From Paenibacillus taihuensis (GTDB taxonomy: Bacteria > Bacillota > Bacilli > Paenibacillales > Paenibacillaceae): DNA of 41,653 nucleotides. Location: contig NZ_QTTN01000052.1 of NCBI RefSeq assembly GCF_003386535.1, positions 1 through 41,653 of the forward strand. The letters run 5' to 3'. A model generated the notes under the pieces. The model ran no database searches. It was not told the origin of the DNA and saw only the letters and a list, made by a program, of their open reading frames with translations. Positions 24,641 to 32,104 of the stretch are shown piece by piece (position 1 is the first letter of the stretch; the number at the start of each line of letters is the position of its first letter). The position numbers and the translations under genes are program-made.

Positions 24641-27136
24641 TTAAGACAATGCGATGGTCACAATCTGCCACGGGTTGAACGACTGGTTCCACATGACGCT
24701 TTCCGCATCGCTTCGCAGCGCAACGGATTGGACCAAGCAACCCTCCATGTTCGTAACGGCCGCCTTCGTGAACGGATGACGCAGCGATAAGGCTGCTTCT
24801 TGAACCGCATCCGGCGAATAGTTGACGATGCGCAGGAAGAGCTGTCCGTCCTTCATATAGAGCGCGGAAGGAATGAGCCTGGCATCGCTCGATGTAAAGC
24901 CAGCGATGCCAGGCTGATTACCGCTCGCATGCGGCGCCTGTAACTGCTCCTGCGCTGCTGCGGCGTTCAGAGCGGCAAATACCGGCTCCGTCGTCAGCAC
25001 CTGCGCCAGCTGAGCGCTTTCCCACGGTTCGTGGCAGCCTGGGACGAGCGTGAATATCCATTCGTAGTCGCCGTGAACCCGGTCGCGCGCTTGCAGATGG
25101 CGGATCGTTCCGCCCTCCGCCGTACGTTCCAGCTTCATGCGCTGCGTGCCGGTATGGACCAGCGTAAAGCCTTGGCTGCCATTGCTTACTCGCGTGTACG
25201 TGTTCGGATACAAATCGCGGATGTCCGTCTTCTCTTCGCCGAACGGGAAGTCGCGATAAACCTCCGCGCCTGCAATGTCGTAGGCCAGCTCCATCCAGTT
25301 CTGCACGTTCAAGTAAACGCCTGCATTTAGATGGTTGCGGATTTCGATGCGGCCTGTGACATGATCGACGCTGATGCGAGCTTCCGCAAAAGCGACTGGC
25401 GTATTCGTCGTATGCAGCGTAACAAGATCGCTGCGCAAACAGAGAGTCGTGCGTACCGGCCCCGACTCTTCAACGCTTGCCGTCACCCAAGCGAGCTGAT
25501 CCGGCGCATGCGTCGTGCCGTCGAACGCGAACGCAAACTGCTCATGGCCCGGGCTCAGCGCGTGGAACATCGCTCCGTCATGCTCATTCACTTTACCGAT
25601 CGAGCCTGTAAAGCCTTTGACCGTCCAAGACACCTGCTGCTGCTTGTCCGTAATCCAGACATCCCAGCGCGGCTTGACCCATTCGACGCGGTATCGCTCA
25701 TCCTCGAAACCGGTTTCCCAGCGCTGAACTTCATCCGATGCCGCAGCATCTCCAGCTTGCGGCACCGTATCGAACCCTGCTTCACCGTAAGCTGGAAGCT
25801 CGATGACAGTTATCCATTTGTCCCGCCCTCCGCGCTTTACCTTTTGGGTCGGTACCGAAGCTCCGTTAATGCGAAGCATTTCGCCCTCACGAGCAGCCAT
25901 GACCCCATCCGGCAACTCGACAGTTCTCCGGTAAGCGACGCCAATCGGATTAACGATCATCGGCTTGTTCTTGCCTGCTGCAAGCTCGCCTGCGCGCTGC
26001 ATGTTGCGGCTTGTCATCGCATCATAGGCGATAACGCCATATGAGCCTGCGTTCGTGACGATACCCTGCTCGGTCACGGCGCGGTAGCTTCGGGCGACGG
26101 AATAGTCGTGATTTTGCAGCACCATGATCTCTTTCCATTCCCGCTCCCAGAGCGCTTCATCGACGTTGCCGCCGCTGCGGACCGCATTCCAGGCTGCGAG
26201 CGTTTCCCAAGCAAGCAATGCCCGTTCAGCGCGTTTGTCCGCTTGAAGGATGCGGTCGCCGTCATAGCCCCAGCCGCCGCCTTGATACCAATTGTTCGCG
26301 TAGTTCGATGCGTCGAGCGGAATGTAGATGTCCTTCAAATCCGTCCTGTCGGCTTCCGCTTCGAAATAATCGCCAAGCGTTACCGGACGTCCGCCCCATT
26401 CCAGCACCTGTTGAATGGCTTCCTTGAAAGGCAGCGCGCTCGCGCCCCAATCCATGCCCGGCGGCCAAATTTCGACCCATTGGAAGAGAAGCGGCCGCTC
26501 GTAGCCGCCCAGCCGTTCCGCGTACGCGGAATAATCGGTGTACTGTCTGACGCAGGACACCTGCAGGTCGTTTGCCGGCACAGCCGGAATGACCGAGCCG
26601 TCTATGCCGCGCCAATTGATCATCGATTCGTTCATCGGCATCACTTGACCGGAGTTTTGATTTTGCAGCGAGGCATATTTGAATCCGGATTGGAGCAGCA
26701 GCTGCGGGAGCTGCGGATGGAACCACTGCTCTTCGACCAGGAATGCCTTGATATCCGCGCCGAGCGTGTCAAGGAGAGATTGGCGGCCGAAGGTTAACTG
26801 GCGGATGTTCGGCTCCCAGCCATAATCCTGTCCGAACGGCTGGCCGTAGGTGCCTCCGTCGACACCGGCTTTCCCTTCCGCGATGTAGCGCTTCAGCCGT
26901 TCGATGCATGCCGGATCTTCCTTGGCTACTTCCTCGTACAAATACGCATCCAGCTCCATTGACACCTTTAGCCCTGGAAAATCATCCGCGGCATCGAGCA
27001 TCTTCTGAATCGTGTACACTGATGAATAGGTTCTGACGTACTTCTTCCCGTCCAGCCATCCGGATGGAAATGCGAAGCCGATGCCCCCTTGGGTCCAATG
27101 ATTGCAAAATAAATAATAAAACGGCTTAGTCGTCAC
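24641..27136 (-). CDS. GH38-like glycosidase-family protein (divergent alpha-mannosidase fold)
   Basis: An 831-residue protein whose first about 350 residues resemble the GH38 alpha-mannosidase N-terminal (alpha/beta)7 barrel (NHWTQGG, GGTYGQPFGQDYGWEPNIRQLTFGRQSLLDTLGADIKAFLVEEQWFHPQLPQLLLQSGFKYASLQ). The helical middle and the beta-rich C-terminal two-fifths also match GH38 layout. By eye, residues expected for zinc (HxHWD) and the nucleophile (xxDxFG) are changed: HW is followed by T, and Glu135 sits where Asp is usual. GTG at 27136 is preferred because AAGGGAAGGGGAA lies just upstream and it clears the rbsD stop; a longer ATG start at 27175 would overlap rbsD. No signal peptide. Function uncertain. 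Confidence 0.75.
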   Translation of the reverse strand: MTTKPFYYLFCNHWTQGGIGFAFPSGWLDGKKYVRTYSSVYTIQKMLDAADDFPGLKVSMELDAYLYEEVAKEDPACIERLKRYIAEGKAGVDGGTYGQPFGQDYGWEPNIRQLTFGRQSLLDTLGADIKAFLVEEQWFHPQLPQLLLQSGFKYASLQNQNSGQVMPMNESMINWRGIDGSVIPAVPANDLQVSCVRQYTDYSAYAERLGGYERPLLFQWVEIWPPGMDWGASALPFKEAIQQVLEWGGRPVTLGDYFEAEADRTDLKDIYIPLDASNYANNWYQGGGWGYDGDRILQADKRAERALLAWETLAAWNAVRSGGNVDEALWEREWKEIMVLQNHDYSVARSYRAVTEQGIVTNAGSYGVIAYDAMTSRNMQRAGELAAGKNKPMIVNPIGVAYRRTVELPDGVMAAREGEMLRINGASVPTQKVKRGGRDKWITVIELPAYGEAGFDTVPQAGDAAASDEVQRWETGFEDERYRVEWVKPRWDVWITDKQQQVSWTVKGFTGSIGKVNEHDGAMFHALSPGHEQFAFAFDGTTHAPDQLAWVTASVEESGPVRTTLCLRSDLVTLHTTNTPVAFAEARISVDHVTGRIEIRNHLNAGVYLNVQNWMELAYDIAGAEVYRDFPFGEEKTDIRDLYPNTYTRVSNGSQGFTLVHTGTQRMKLERTAEGGTIRHLQARDRVHGDYEWIFTLVPGCHEPWESAQLAQVLTTEPVFAALNAAAAQEQLQAPHASGNQPGIAGFTSSDARLIPSALYMKDGQLFLRIVNYSPDAVQEAALSLRHPFTKAAVTNMEGCLVQSVALRSDAESVMWNQSFNPWQIVTIALS

Positions 27137-27156
27137 GCTGCTTCCCCTTCCCTTAG

Positions 27157-27555
27157 CTAAAATACAACTCCGCATACAAGAGATACATTCGCGTATGGAG
27201 TAAATTCACCTGTCCGGATGATCGCCCTCGCACCTTGCTGCACATGCGTTTTGAATGCTTGATGTGACATTTGATGAATGGGCAGCGCTCCTGTCAACGC
27301 CCTCAGTTGAGCGTACGTCTCCGAGCTCTTCGCAATCATTTCTTCCGCAATGTAAAGCTCCTGCACGCACAATTCGTCCAGTACGACCTGCAGCGTCTCG
27401 ATAAAACCGGGTATGCCTTTCGTGAGCGCAAGGTCAATTCGCTTCACGCCCGCAGGAATCGGATACCCGCTATCACAGATAACTAGCTCATCCAAATGGC
27501 CGAGCTCTGCGATTACTCTTGATATTTCCGGATGCAAAAGAGGTGACTTTTTCAT
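27157..27555 (-). CDS. rbsD: RbsD/FucU-family sugar mutarotase (D-ribose pyranase)
   Basis: A 132-residue protein matching RbsD, which interconverts pyranose and furanose forms of a monosaccharide (ribose in the type member). H20 in IAELGHLDELVICDSGYPIP is the catalytic His, and the end TPYANVSLVCGVVF is the conserved substrate loop. ATG at 27555 follows GAAAGGAG closely; the longer frame to 27591 is not needed. It is the first gene of the upstream glycan unit, with no rbsK, rbsA or rbsB nearby. A mutarotase acting on furanose/pyranose forms suits an operon of arabinofuranosidase-type enzymes better than ribose transport (inference). Confidence 0.9.
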   Translation of the reverse strand: MKKSPLLHPEISRVIAELGHLDELVICDSGYPIPAGVKRIDLALTKGIPGFIETLQVVLDELCVQELYIAEEMIAKSSETYAQLRALTGALPIHQMSHQAFKTHVQQGARAIIRTGEFTPYANVSLVCGVVF

Positions 27556-27590
27556 AAGGACTCCTTTCGGCATGCAGGTGTGGTAAATCA

Positions 27591-27608
27591 TATGGTACCG
27601 GTTACATA
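27591..27608. promoter_or_regulatory. Operator-like imperfect palindrome upstream of rbsD
   Basis: An 18-bp inverted repeat of the form TATGnnACCGGTnnCATA, 14 of 18 bases symmetric, with a central CG. It lies between the promoter and the rbsD start codon. Half-site spacing and centre fit LacI-family operators; LacI-1 is the obvious candidate. Confidence 0.5.
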
Positions 27609-27615
27609 TCCCTAT

Positions 27616-27640
27616 AAAAAAAATGGTTCATTTTGGAACC
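27616..27640 (-). promoter_or_regulatory. Small terminator-like hairpin in the rbsD leader
   Basis: On the minus strand GGTTC and GAACC (27640-27636 with 27629-27625) form a 5-bp stem, followed after one A by eight T. It lies downstream of the promoter at 27655-27684 and upstream of the operator, so it could attenuate transcription. The stem is short. Confidence 0.4.
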
Positions 27641-27654
27641 GCATTCACAGCGAT

Positions 27655-27684
27655 AGACTAGCATGTAAGCGTTTCAGCTGTCAA
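27655..27684 (-). promoter_or_regulatory. Probable SigA promoter of the rbsD/GH operon
   Basis: On the minus strand a consensus -35 TTGACA (27684-27679) is followed after 18 bases by TAGTCT (27660-27655), 4 of 6 for a -10. The spacer holds TGAAACGCTTACA, a catabolite-response-element look-alike that is one base short. Confidence 0.5.
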
Positions 27685-27710
27685 CAAAGAAATTTTTGAA
27701 GCGGAATGTC

Positions 27711-27744
27711 AAAAAACCGAGAACGGATGAAAAGCGCCTCGGTT
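27711..27744 (-). terminator. Rho-independent terminator of the 5'-3' exonuclease gene
   Basis: On the minus strand AACCGAG (27744-27738) pairs with CTCGGTT (27721-27715), followed by six T. It ends the exonuclease transcript 25 bases after its stop and isolates it from the rbsD operon. Confidence 0.82.
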
Positions 27745-27768
27745 ATTGCTTGGGAAAAATGATGCTTA

Positions 27769-28683
27769 TTATACGGCAGCGAATGGGTCCAGCTCACGTA
27801 CCGGATGGCCATCAAGGATTTTCACCAGTGCGCCAAACTCGAGCTCTTCAAACTTCTGCGCAGCAATCTCCTTCGTTATATGCCACGTGCAAGTGTGCAG
27901 CTCGCAGCTTACCGGCGCATTAATGCGAATCGTCGCGAGGTCACGGGAGAGGTGCAGCATATCGAGATCGGCTTCGATTTTGGAACGAACGCCCTTCGGC
28001 AGCTTTTCCAGGTTCAGCAACACGCCTTCGATAGACTGGTATTCTTGAATGAGCTTAAGCGCTGTTTTCTCGCCAATCCCTTTCACGCCAGGATAGTTAT
28101 CGCTCGTGTCCCCCATGAAGCCTTTCAGATCGATGACTTGCGGCGGGGTCAGCTGCTTCTCTTCAAGCAGAACCGCCGGATCGTAGACCGCGTAGTTCAG
28201 CTTGCCTTTCTTCATGATGACCACTTTCACAGTCTCGCTGACGAGCTGGAGCATATCATGGTCACCTGTCAGAATAAACACTTCCGAGTCCGTGCTCAGT
28301 TGTGACGCAAGCGTGCCGAGGCAATCATCCGCTTCAAAGCCGACGACGCCGATATTTTGAATGCCCATCGCTTCAGTGACTTCTTTTACAAGGTCGAATT
28401 GCGGAATGAGCTCGAGCGGCGCTTCGCCCCGATTGCCTTTGTAATCGGCGAATTGCTCGGTGCGGAACGTCTTGCTCCCCATATCCCAGCAGCAGACCAC
28501 ATGCGTTGGTTTGAACGTATTAATCGCGTCAAAGAAATATTGGATAAAGCCGTAGACCGCGTTCGTCGGCAGTCCTGCCTTCGTCTTGCGGATGTAGCCG
28601 GTATAGGATGTGGCGTAGAACGCGCGGAACAGTATAGCCATCCCGTCAACAAGCAGCACTTTACGGTTCGTGCTCTCAGACAT
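27769..28683 (-). CDS. 5'-3' exonuclease (YpcP-like, Pol I N-terminal domain type)
   Basis: A 304-residue stand-alone 5' nuclease of the FEN/PolI-N family, which removes 5' flaps or RNA primers. The N-terminal metal-binding acidic residues are in LLVDGMAILFRAFYA and CWDMGSKTFRTEQFADYKGNR. EADDCLG and LTGDHDMLQLV give the central acidic cluster, and DTSDNYPGVKGIGEKTALKLI is the helix-hairpin-helix with the last metal ligands. The organism presumably has a full Pol I elsewhere, as Bacillus does, with this as an auxiliary nuclease. GGGGGAG lies five bases before the ATG. Confidence 0.93.
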   Translation of the reverse strand: MSESTNRKVLLVDGMAILFRAFYATSYTGYIRKTKAGLPTNAVYGFIQYFFDAINTFKPTHVVCCWDMGSKTFRTEQFADYKGNRGEAPLELIPQFDLVKEVTEAMGIQNIGVVGFEADDCLGTLASQLSTDSEVFILTGDHDMLQLVSETVKVVIMKKGKLNYAVYDPAVLLEEKQLTPPQVIDLKGFMGDTSDNYPGVKGIGEKTALKLIQEYQSIEGVLLNLEKLPKGVRSKIEADLDMLHLSRDLATIRINAPVSCELHTCTWHITKEIAAQKFEELEFGALVKILDGHPVRELDPFAAV

Positions 28684-28721
28684 TTTATCTCCCCCATGAT
28701 GTGTGGTGTGTTTATATGAAT

Positions 28722-29933
28722 CTATGATTGCTGCTCGCCTCTTATGAATTTGCCGATTCGTGCTGCAGCTTCTACTAATCTCTCTTCGCTCTCTACGAGT
28801 GCGATTCGGACATAGCCCTCTCCTTCAGCGCCAAAAGCATCGCCTGGAATCACAGCTACTCCTGCCCGTTCGAGCATTTCCCGGGAAATGCGACGGGAGT
28901 CCCATGGTTCCGACAGCTCCCATTGCATAACCGGGAGTTTCGCCCAGATGAACATGGTCGCTTTCGGGTACGGCACTTCCCAGCCATGGCTTCGGAGTGC
29001 CTGAACGAACTGATCTCTACGCTTCTCGTAGAGCGTCCCGACCGGTTTGTTGATACCTTTCATATCCTCTTGAAGGGCTATGATTCCAGCCTCTTGGACG
29101 GGGAGGAACACGCCGTAATCGATGTTCGCCTTCAGCTCACGCAGCGCTCCGACTGCTTCTCGATTCCCCGCGAGAAAGCCGATGCGGCAGCCGGCCATGT
29201 TGAAGCTTTTGGATAAGGAATGGAACTCTACTGCTACATCTAATGCACCTTCCACTTGCAAAATACTAGGAGGCCTGTAGCCGTCAAATGCCATTTCCGA
29301 GTAAGCAAGATCGTGAACGATCAGCACATTATGCTGCTTCGCGACCGCGACTGCTTTCTTGAAGAAGTCCAGGTCCGCTGTGGCAGACACCGGATTGCTC
29401 GGGTAGTTCAGCAGCATAAATTTCGTCCGCTGCCACACCTGCTCCGGAATCGCGTCAAACTCGGGAAGGAACTGATTCTCTTCCCGCAGCGGCATGAGAT
29501 ACGGTTCTACGCCTGCCAGTGCAAGACCAGCGGCATAGACCGGGTACCCAGGATCTGGTAAAAGAGCGATATCCCCTGGGTTGCATAACGACAGCGCCAA
29601 GTGACCGAGACCGTCTTGGGAGCCCATTAGCGAGACGAGCTCATGCTCCGGATCGATCTGCACGCCGAAGCGGTATGCCAGCCAGTCCGAGGCATGCTTC
29701 AGGAAGCGAACGGACCCTTTGGAGCCGGGGTAGCCGTATGCGTTGTCACGCAGCACCGCTTCGCTTAGTGCGCTGCGAATCTCTTGCGATGGCGGCAGGT
29801 CCGGGCTGCCGATGCTTAAATCGATGACGTCGACACCACGGTCGATCGCCGCTTTCTTCCACTCTGCTACTTCCGCAAAAATTGACGAGCCCAGATGCGA
29901 CAATCGCTCTGCTCGCCATCCTTTCGTAGTCAC
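28722..29933 (-). CDS. Class I/II PLP-dependent aminotransferase
   Basis: A 403-residue fold-type I aminotransferase. The PLP lysine is in FHSLSKSFNMAGCRIGFLAGN, the cofactor Asp in VLIVHDLAYSEMAFDG, and the C-terminal substrate Arg is in EGYVRIALVES. The N-terminal IDLSIGSPDLPPSQEI and the SKSFNM context resemble the LL-diaminopimelate/alanine aminotransferase subgroup, but substrate is not assigned. GTG start at 29933 with GGGGGAGG about ten bases upstream. It follows the ArsC-like gene by about 50 bases on the same strand and may share its transcript. Confidence 0.92.
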   Translation of the reverse strand: MTTKGWRAERLSHLGSSIFAEVAEWKKAAIDRGVDVIDLSIGSPDLPPSQEIRSALSEAVLRDNAYGYPGSKGSVRFLKHASDWLAYRFGVQIDPEHELVSLMGSQDGLGHLALSLCNPGDIALLPDPGYPVYAAGLALAGVEPYLMPLREENQFLPEFDAIPEQVWQRTKFMLLNYPSNPVSATADLDFFKKAVAVAKQHNVLIVHDLAYSEMAFDGYRPPSILQVEGALDVAVEFHSLSKSFNMAGCRIGFLAGNREAVGALRELKANIDYGVFLPVQEAGIIALQEDMKGINKPVGTLYEKRRDQFVQALRSHGWEVPYPKATMFIWAKLPVMQWELSEPWDSRRISREMLERAGVAVIPGDAFGAEGEGYVRIALVESEERLVEAAARIGKFIRGEQQS

Positions 29934-29981
29934 CGTCAGTGTGCCTCCCCCATGGTTGTCGATCCGGTTGCGATCCGGTTT

Positions 29982-30344
29982 CTACCCGCGCCAAACTTGT
30001 TCGAACTCTTCTTCTTTGAAGCCGACTGTCACCGTTTTGCCGTCTGTGACGACAGGGCGCTTGATCAGGCGTCCATTCGATGCGAGCAGCTCAATCTTCT
30101 CTTGATCGGACATGCTAGGCAGCTTGTCTTTCAAGCCAAGCTCCTTGTACACTTCACCGGAAGTGTTGAAGAACTTCTTCACTTCGAGCCCGCTCAGCTT
30201 GATGATGCGCTCGAGGTCTTTCACCGGCGGCGCTGACTCGAACACGTTGTGCGAGTCGAGCTCGTAGCCTTTATTCTTCAGTACTTTTATTGCGCTGCGG
30301 CATGTACCGCATTTTGGATATTCGTAGATGGTTAGTTTTTTCAA
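29982..30344 (-). CDS. ArsC/Spx-fold thioredoxin-like protein (YusI-like)
   Basis: A 120-residue protein of the arsenate reductase/Spx/MgsR family. The N-terminal YEYPKCGTCRSAIKVL carries the CxxC redox pair, and LIKRPVVTDG is the family cis-Pro region. KKFFNTSGEVYKELGLKDKL and the end VTVGFKEEEFEQVW closely follow Bacillus YusI, as I recall it. It is more likely a small redox or regulatory protein than a true arsenate reductase: there is no ars gene nearby. TTG start with AGGAGT about nine bases upstream. Confidence 0.88.
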   Translation of the reverse strand: MKKLTIYEYPKCGTCRSAIKVLKNKGYELDSHNVFESAPPVKDLERIIKLSGLEVKKFFNTSGEVYKELGLKDKLPSMSDQEKIELLASNGRLIKRPVVTDGKTVTVGFKEEEFEQVWRG

Positions 30345-30382
30345 TGAAATCTACTCCTAAAATATAGACTACCCCTAAGTCA

Positions 30383-30612
30383 GAGGGACGCCCCCCCTAA
30401 ATCGGAGGGACACCCCCTACGTCCCCCTAGTGGGGGATTCCGAGGGCTCCGCCCTCTGGACACCCGAAAGGATTTGGCCCCCCCCTAAATCCCCCTAGAA
30501 GGGGGACCCCAAGGTCTCCCGCCCTCTGGACACCCGAAAGGATTTGGGACACCCCCTAAATCCCTCTAGAAGGGGGACCCCGAGGGCTCCCCCTCTGGAC
30601 ACCCGAAAGGTG
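30383..30612. repeat. 70-bp tandem repeat, about three copies plus a partial one
   Basis: The block containing CCCTCTGGACACCCGAAAG recurs at 30452, 30522 and 30591, a period of 70 bp with the third slightly shortened. Units are 30407-30475, 30476-30545 and 30546-30612, with a 24-base partial start at 30383. Each unit can fold two hairpins: CCCCCT...AGGGGG and GAGGGC...GCCCTC. No reading frame with coding character spans it. Confidence 0.85.
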
Positions 30613-30761
30613 TAACGTCTGAGTTAGATATGTGCTCGATTGTGGTTTTAGTGGATGGATCGCTTTCGTCCCTTACGGGACACGCTTCACGATCGGCGCT
30701 GATTGTTAGTTGAAAGACGTGGTGCGTAGAAATGGTGTTAAGGTTACTGAGATGCGTCAAT

Positions 30762-31051
30762 CCAGAGTTGGGCGTCGGAAAATCCCACTCTCAGTAAATA
30801 AAAGCCGCCATTCCAGAGCCGAGAGTAGGAAAATCCGACTCTCACCATCTCGAGCGAATGGCTCATGCTAAAGAAGATACTTAGATTATCCTCTTTGAAC
30901 ATTTTCGGCGGATTTCCGCCCATGTGTATCCCTGGAGGATACTCTTTGACCACTTTCGGCGAATTTCCGCCCATGTGTATCCCTGAGGGATACTCTTTAG
31001 CCGATTTCGGCGAATATCAGCCAATGTGTATCCCTGAGGGATACTCTTTTC
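30762..31051. repeat. 51-bp tandem repeats (two diverged types in one array)
   Basis: The segment ATGTGTATCC recurs at 30922, 30973 and 31024, and CTCTTT at 30891, 30942, 30993 and 31044, an exact 51-bp period. Beside it a different sequence with GGAAAATCC at 30777 and 30828 also has a 51-bp period. Within units are hairpins such as GTATCCCT/AGGGATAC and GGCGGATTTCCGCC. Because 51 is a multiple of three, frames stay open on both strands, but there are no ribosome-binding sites and I do not call genes. Confidence 0.82.
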
Positions 31052-31123
31052 CAATGTTGCTGGTCTAGCCAGCTATATTGGCGCCACCAGCCGCGCGAAC
31101 GCGACTAGCGCTTCGAAGCGCCG

Positions 31124-32104
31124 CTACTCCAGCGCGCGGAGCGCTGCTTCCAGCTGCTGCAAATCATCGGGCAGCGCGGCTTCGAAGGTCATTTGCTCCC
31201 CCGTCATCGGGTGCTTGAATGAGAGGATCGCCGCATGGAGCGCTTGGCGCTGCACGGCTGCTTCCAGCGCTGCGGAGCCGCCTTCGGCTCCTTCGCCGGC
31301 GAAGCCGTACAGCTTATCGCCGATGAGCGGGCAGCCGATATGCTTCATATGCACCCGGATTTGGTGCGTTCGGCCTGTCTCCAGCTTGATGCGCACCTTC
31401 GCAGCGGCACCGCCGCCGTAGACGGCTTCAACCTCATAGTGCGTAACGGACGGATAACCGTCCTCACGCACTACGCGCAGATGCGGATTGTCCGTATCGC
31501 GGTCAATCGGCTCATCCACCGTGCCAGCTGCAGCAGCAGGTGCGCCGTATACATAGGTGCGATACCGCTTATTCACCTCACCAGCTTGCAGCTGCTCGGA
31601 CATCTGCTGGTGAATGTATGGATTTTTTGCGATCGCGACAAGCCCGCTCGTCTCCTCATCCAATCTGTGAATCGGGCGGAATCGCACTCGCTCCCCGCGC
31701 GACTTCCAATGGTACACAGCACCATTTGCCAGCGTGCCCGTATAATGCCCCTGCGTTGGATGAACAATAAGCCCTGGCGGCTTGTTCACGATGAGTAAGT
31801 ACTTATCCTCGTACACGATATCGAGCGCGATCGGCTCTGGCAGGATATCATCGGATTCTTCCTGCTCCATCCGGATCTCGACCAGATCTCCCCCGGCGAC
31901 GCGGTCATTCGTATAGACTCGCTCGCCATTGACCGTAATACCCAGCTCCGTCAGCTTCAGCCTTGACAGCAGCTTGCGGGAGACGCCGAGGCGGCGCTCC
32001 AGCACATTACGCACCATTTTTCCGTCATCTTCGCTGCTAACAACCACTGCAAGCGGCTCATAATATTCCGCTGCTACTGGCACGATTCTACTATGATGTT
32101 CCAT
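31124..32104 (-). CDS. RluA-family 23S rRNA/tRNA pseudouridine synthase
   Basis: About 326 residues. An S4-like RNA-binding domain at the N-terminus (VRNVLERRLGVSRKLLSRLKLTELGITVNGERVYTNDRV) precedes the RluA catalytic domain. That domain has the motif RPIHRLDEETSGLVAIAKN, with the Asp as catalytic nucleophile, and LETGRTHQIRVHMKHIGCPLIGDKLYG. It isomerises specific uridines in rRNA or tRNA; the target is not predictable. ATG at 32104 follows AGGAAGGA; the longer frame to 32200 would overlap the adenosyltransferase gene by more than 100 bases. The chosen start overlaps that gene's end by 14 bases, so translation is likely coupled. Confidence 0.92.
   Translation of the reverse strand: MEHHSRIVPVAAEYYEPLAVVVSSEDDGKMVRNVLERRLGVSRKLLSRLKLTELGITVNGERVYTNDRVAGGDLVEIRMEQEESDDILPEPIALDIVYEDKYLLIVNKPPGLIVHPTQGHYTGTLANGAVYHWKSRGERVRFRPIHRLDEETSGLVAIAKNPYIHQQMSEQLQAGEVNKRYRTYVYGAPAAAAGTVDEPIDRDTDNPHLRVVREDGYPSVTHYEVEAVYGGGAAAKVRIKLETGRTHQIRVHMKHIGCPLIGDKLYGFAGEGAEGGSAALEAAVQRQALHAAILSFKHPMTGEQMTFEAALPDDLQQLEAALRALE

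Larger units (their letters stand above)
30345..31123. other. Gene-free 780-base stretch
   Basis: Between the ArsC-like gene and the RluA gene I see no credible gene. It holds the two repeat arrays, a CGTCCC/GGGACG-type hairpin near 30668-30684 and a GC-rich palindrome around 31108-31120. Any promoter for the ArsC-like gene would lie at its left edge (30345-30385) and is not obvious. Confidence 0.7.

Noticed and set aside
27667..27679. Catabolite response element in the rbsD promoter spacer
   Set aside because: TGAAACGCTTACA is one base shorter than the 14-bp cre consensus, so I mention it only as a look-alike rather than annotate it.
30383..31051. CRISPR array
   Set aside because: The repeats are contiguous tandem units of 70 and 51 bp with no unique spacers, and there are no cas genes.
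30744..31068. Small open frames on both strands (76 and 67 residues) in the 51-bp repeats
   Set aside because: Frames stay open only because the repeat length is a multiple of three. There are no ribosome-binding sites and both strands are equally open.
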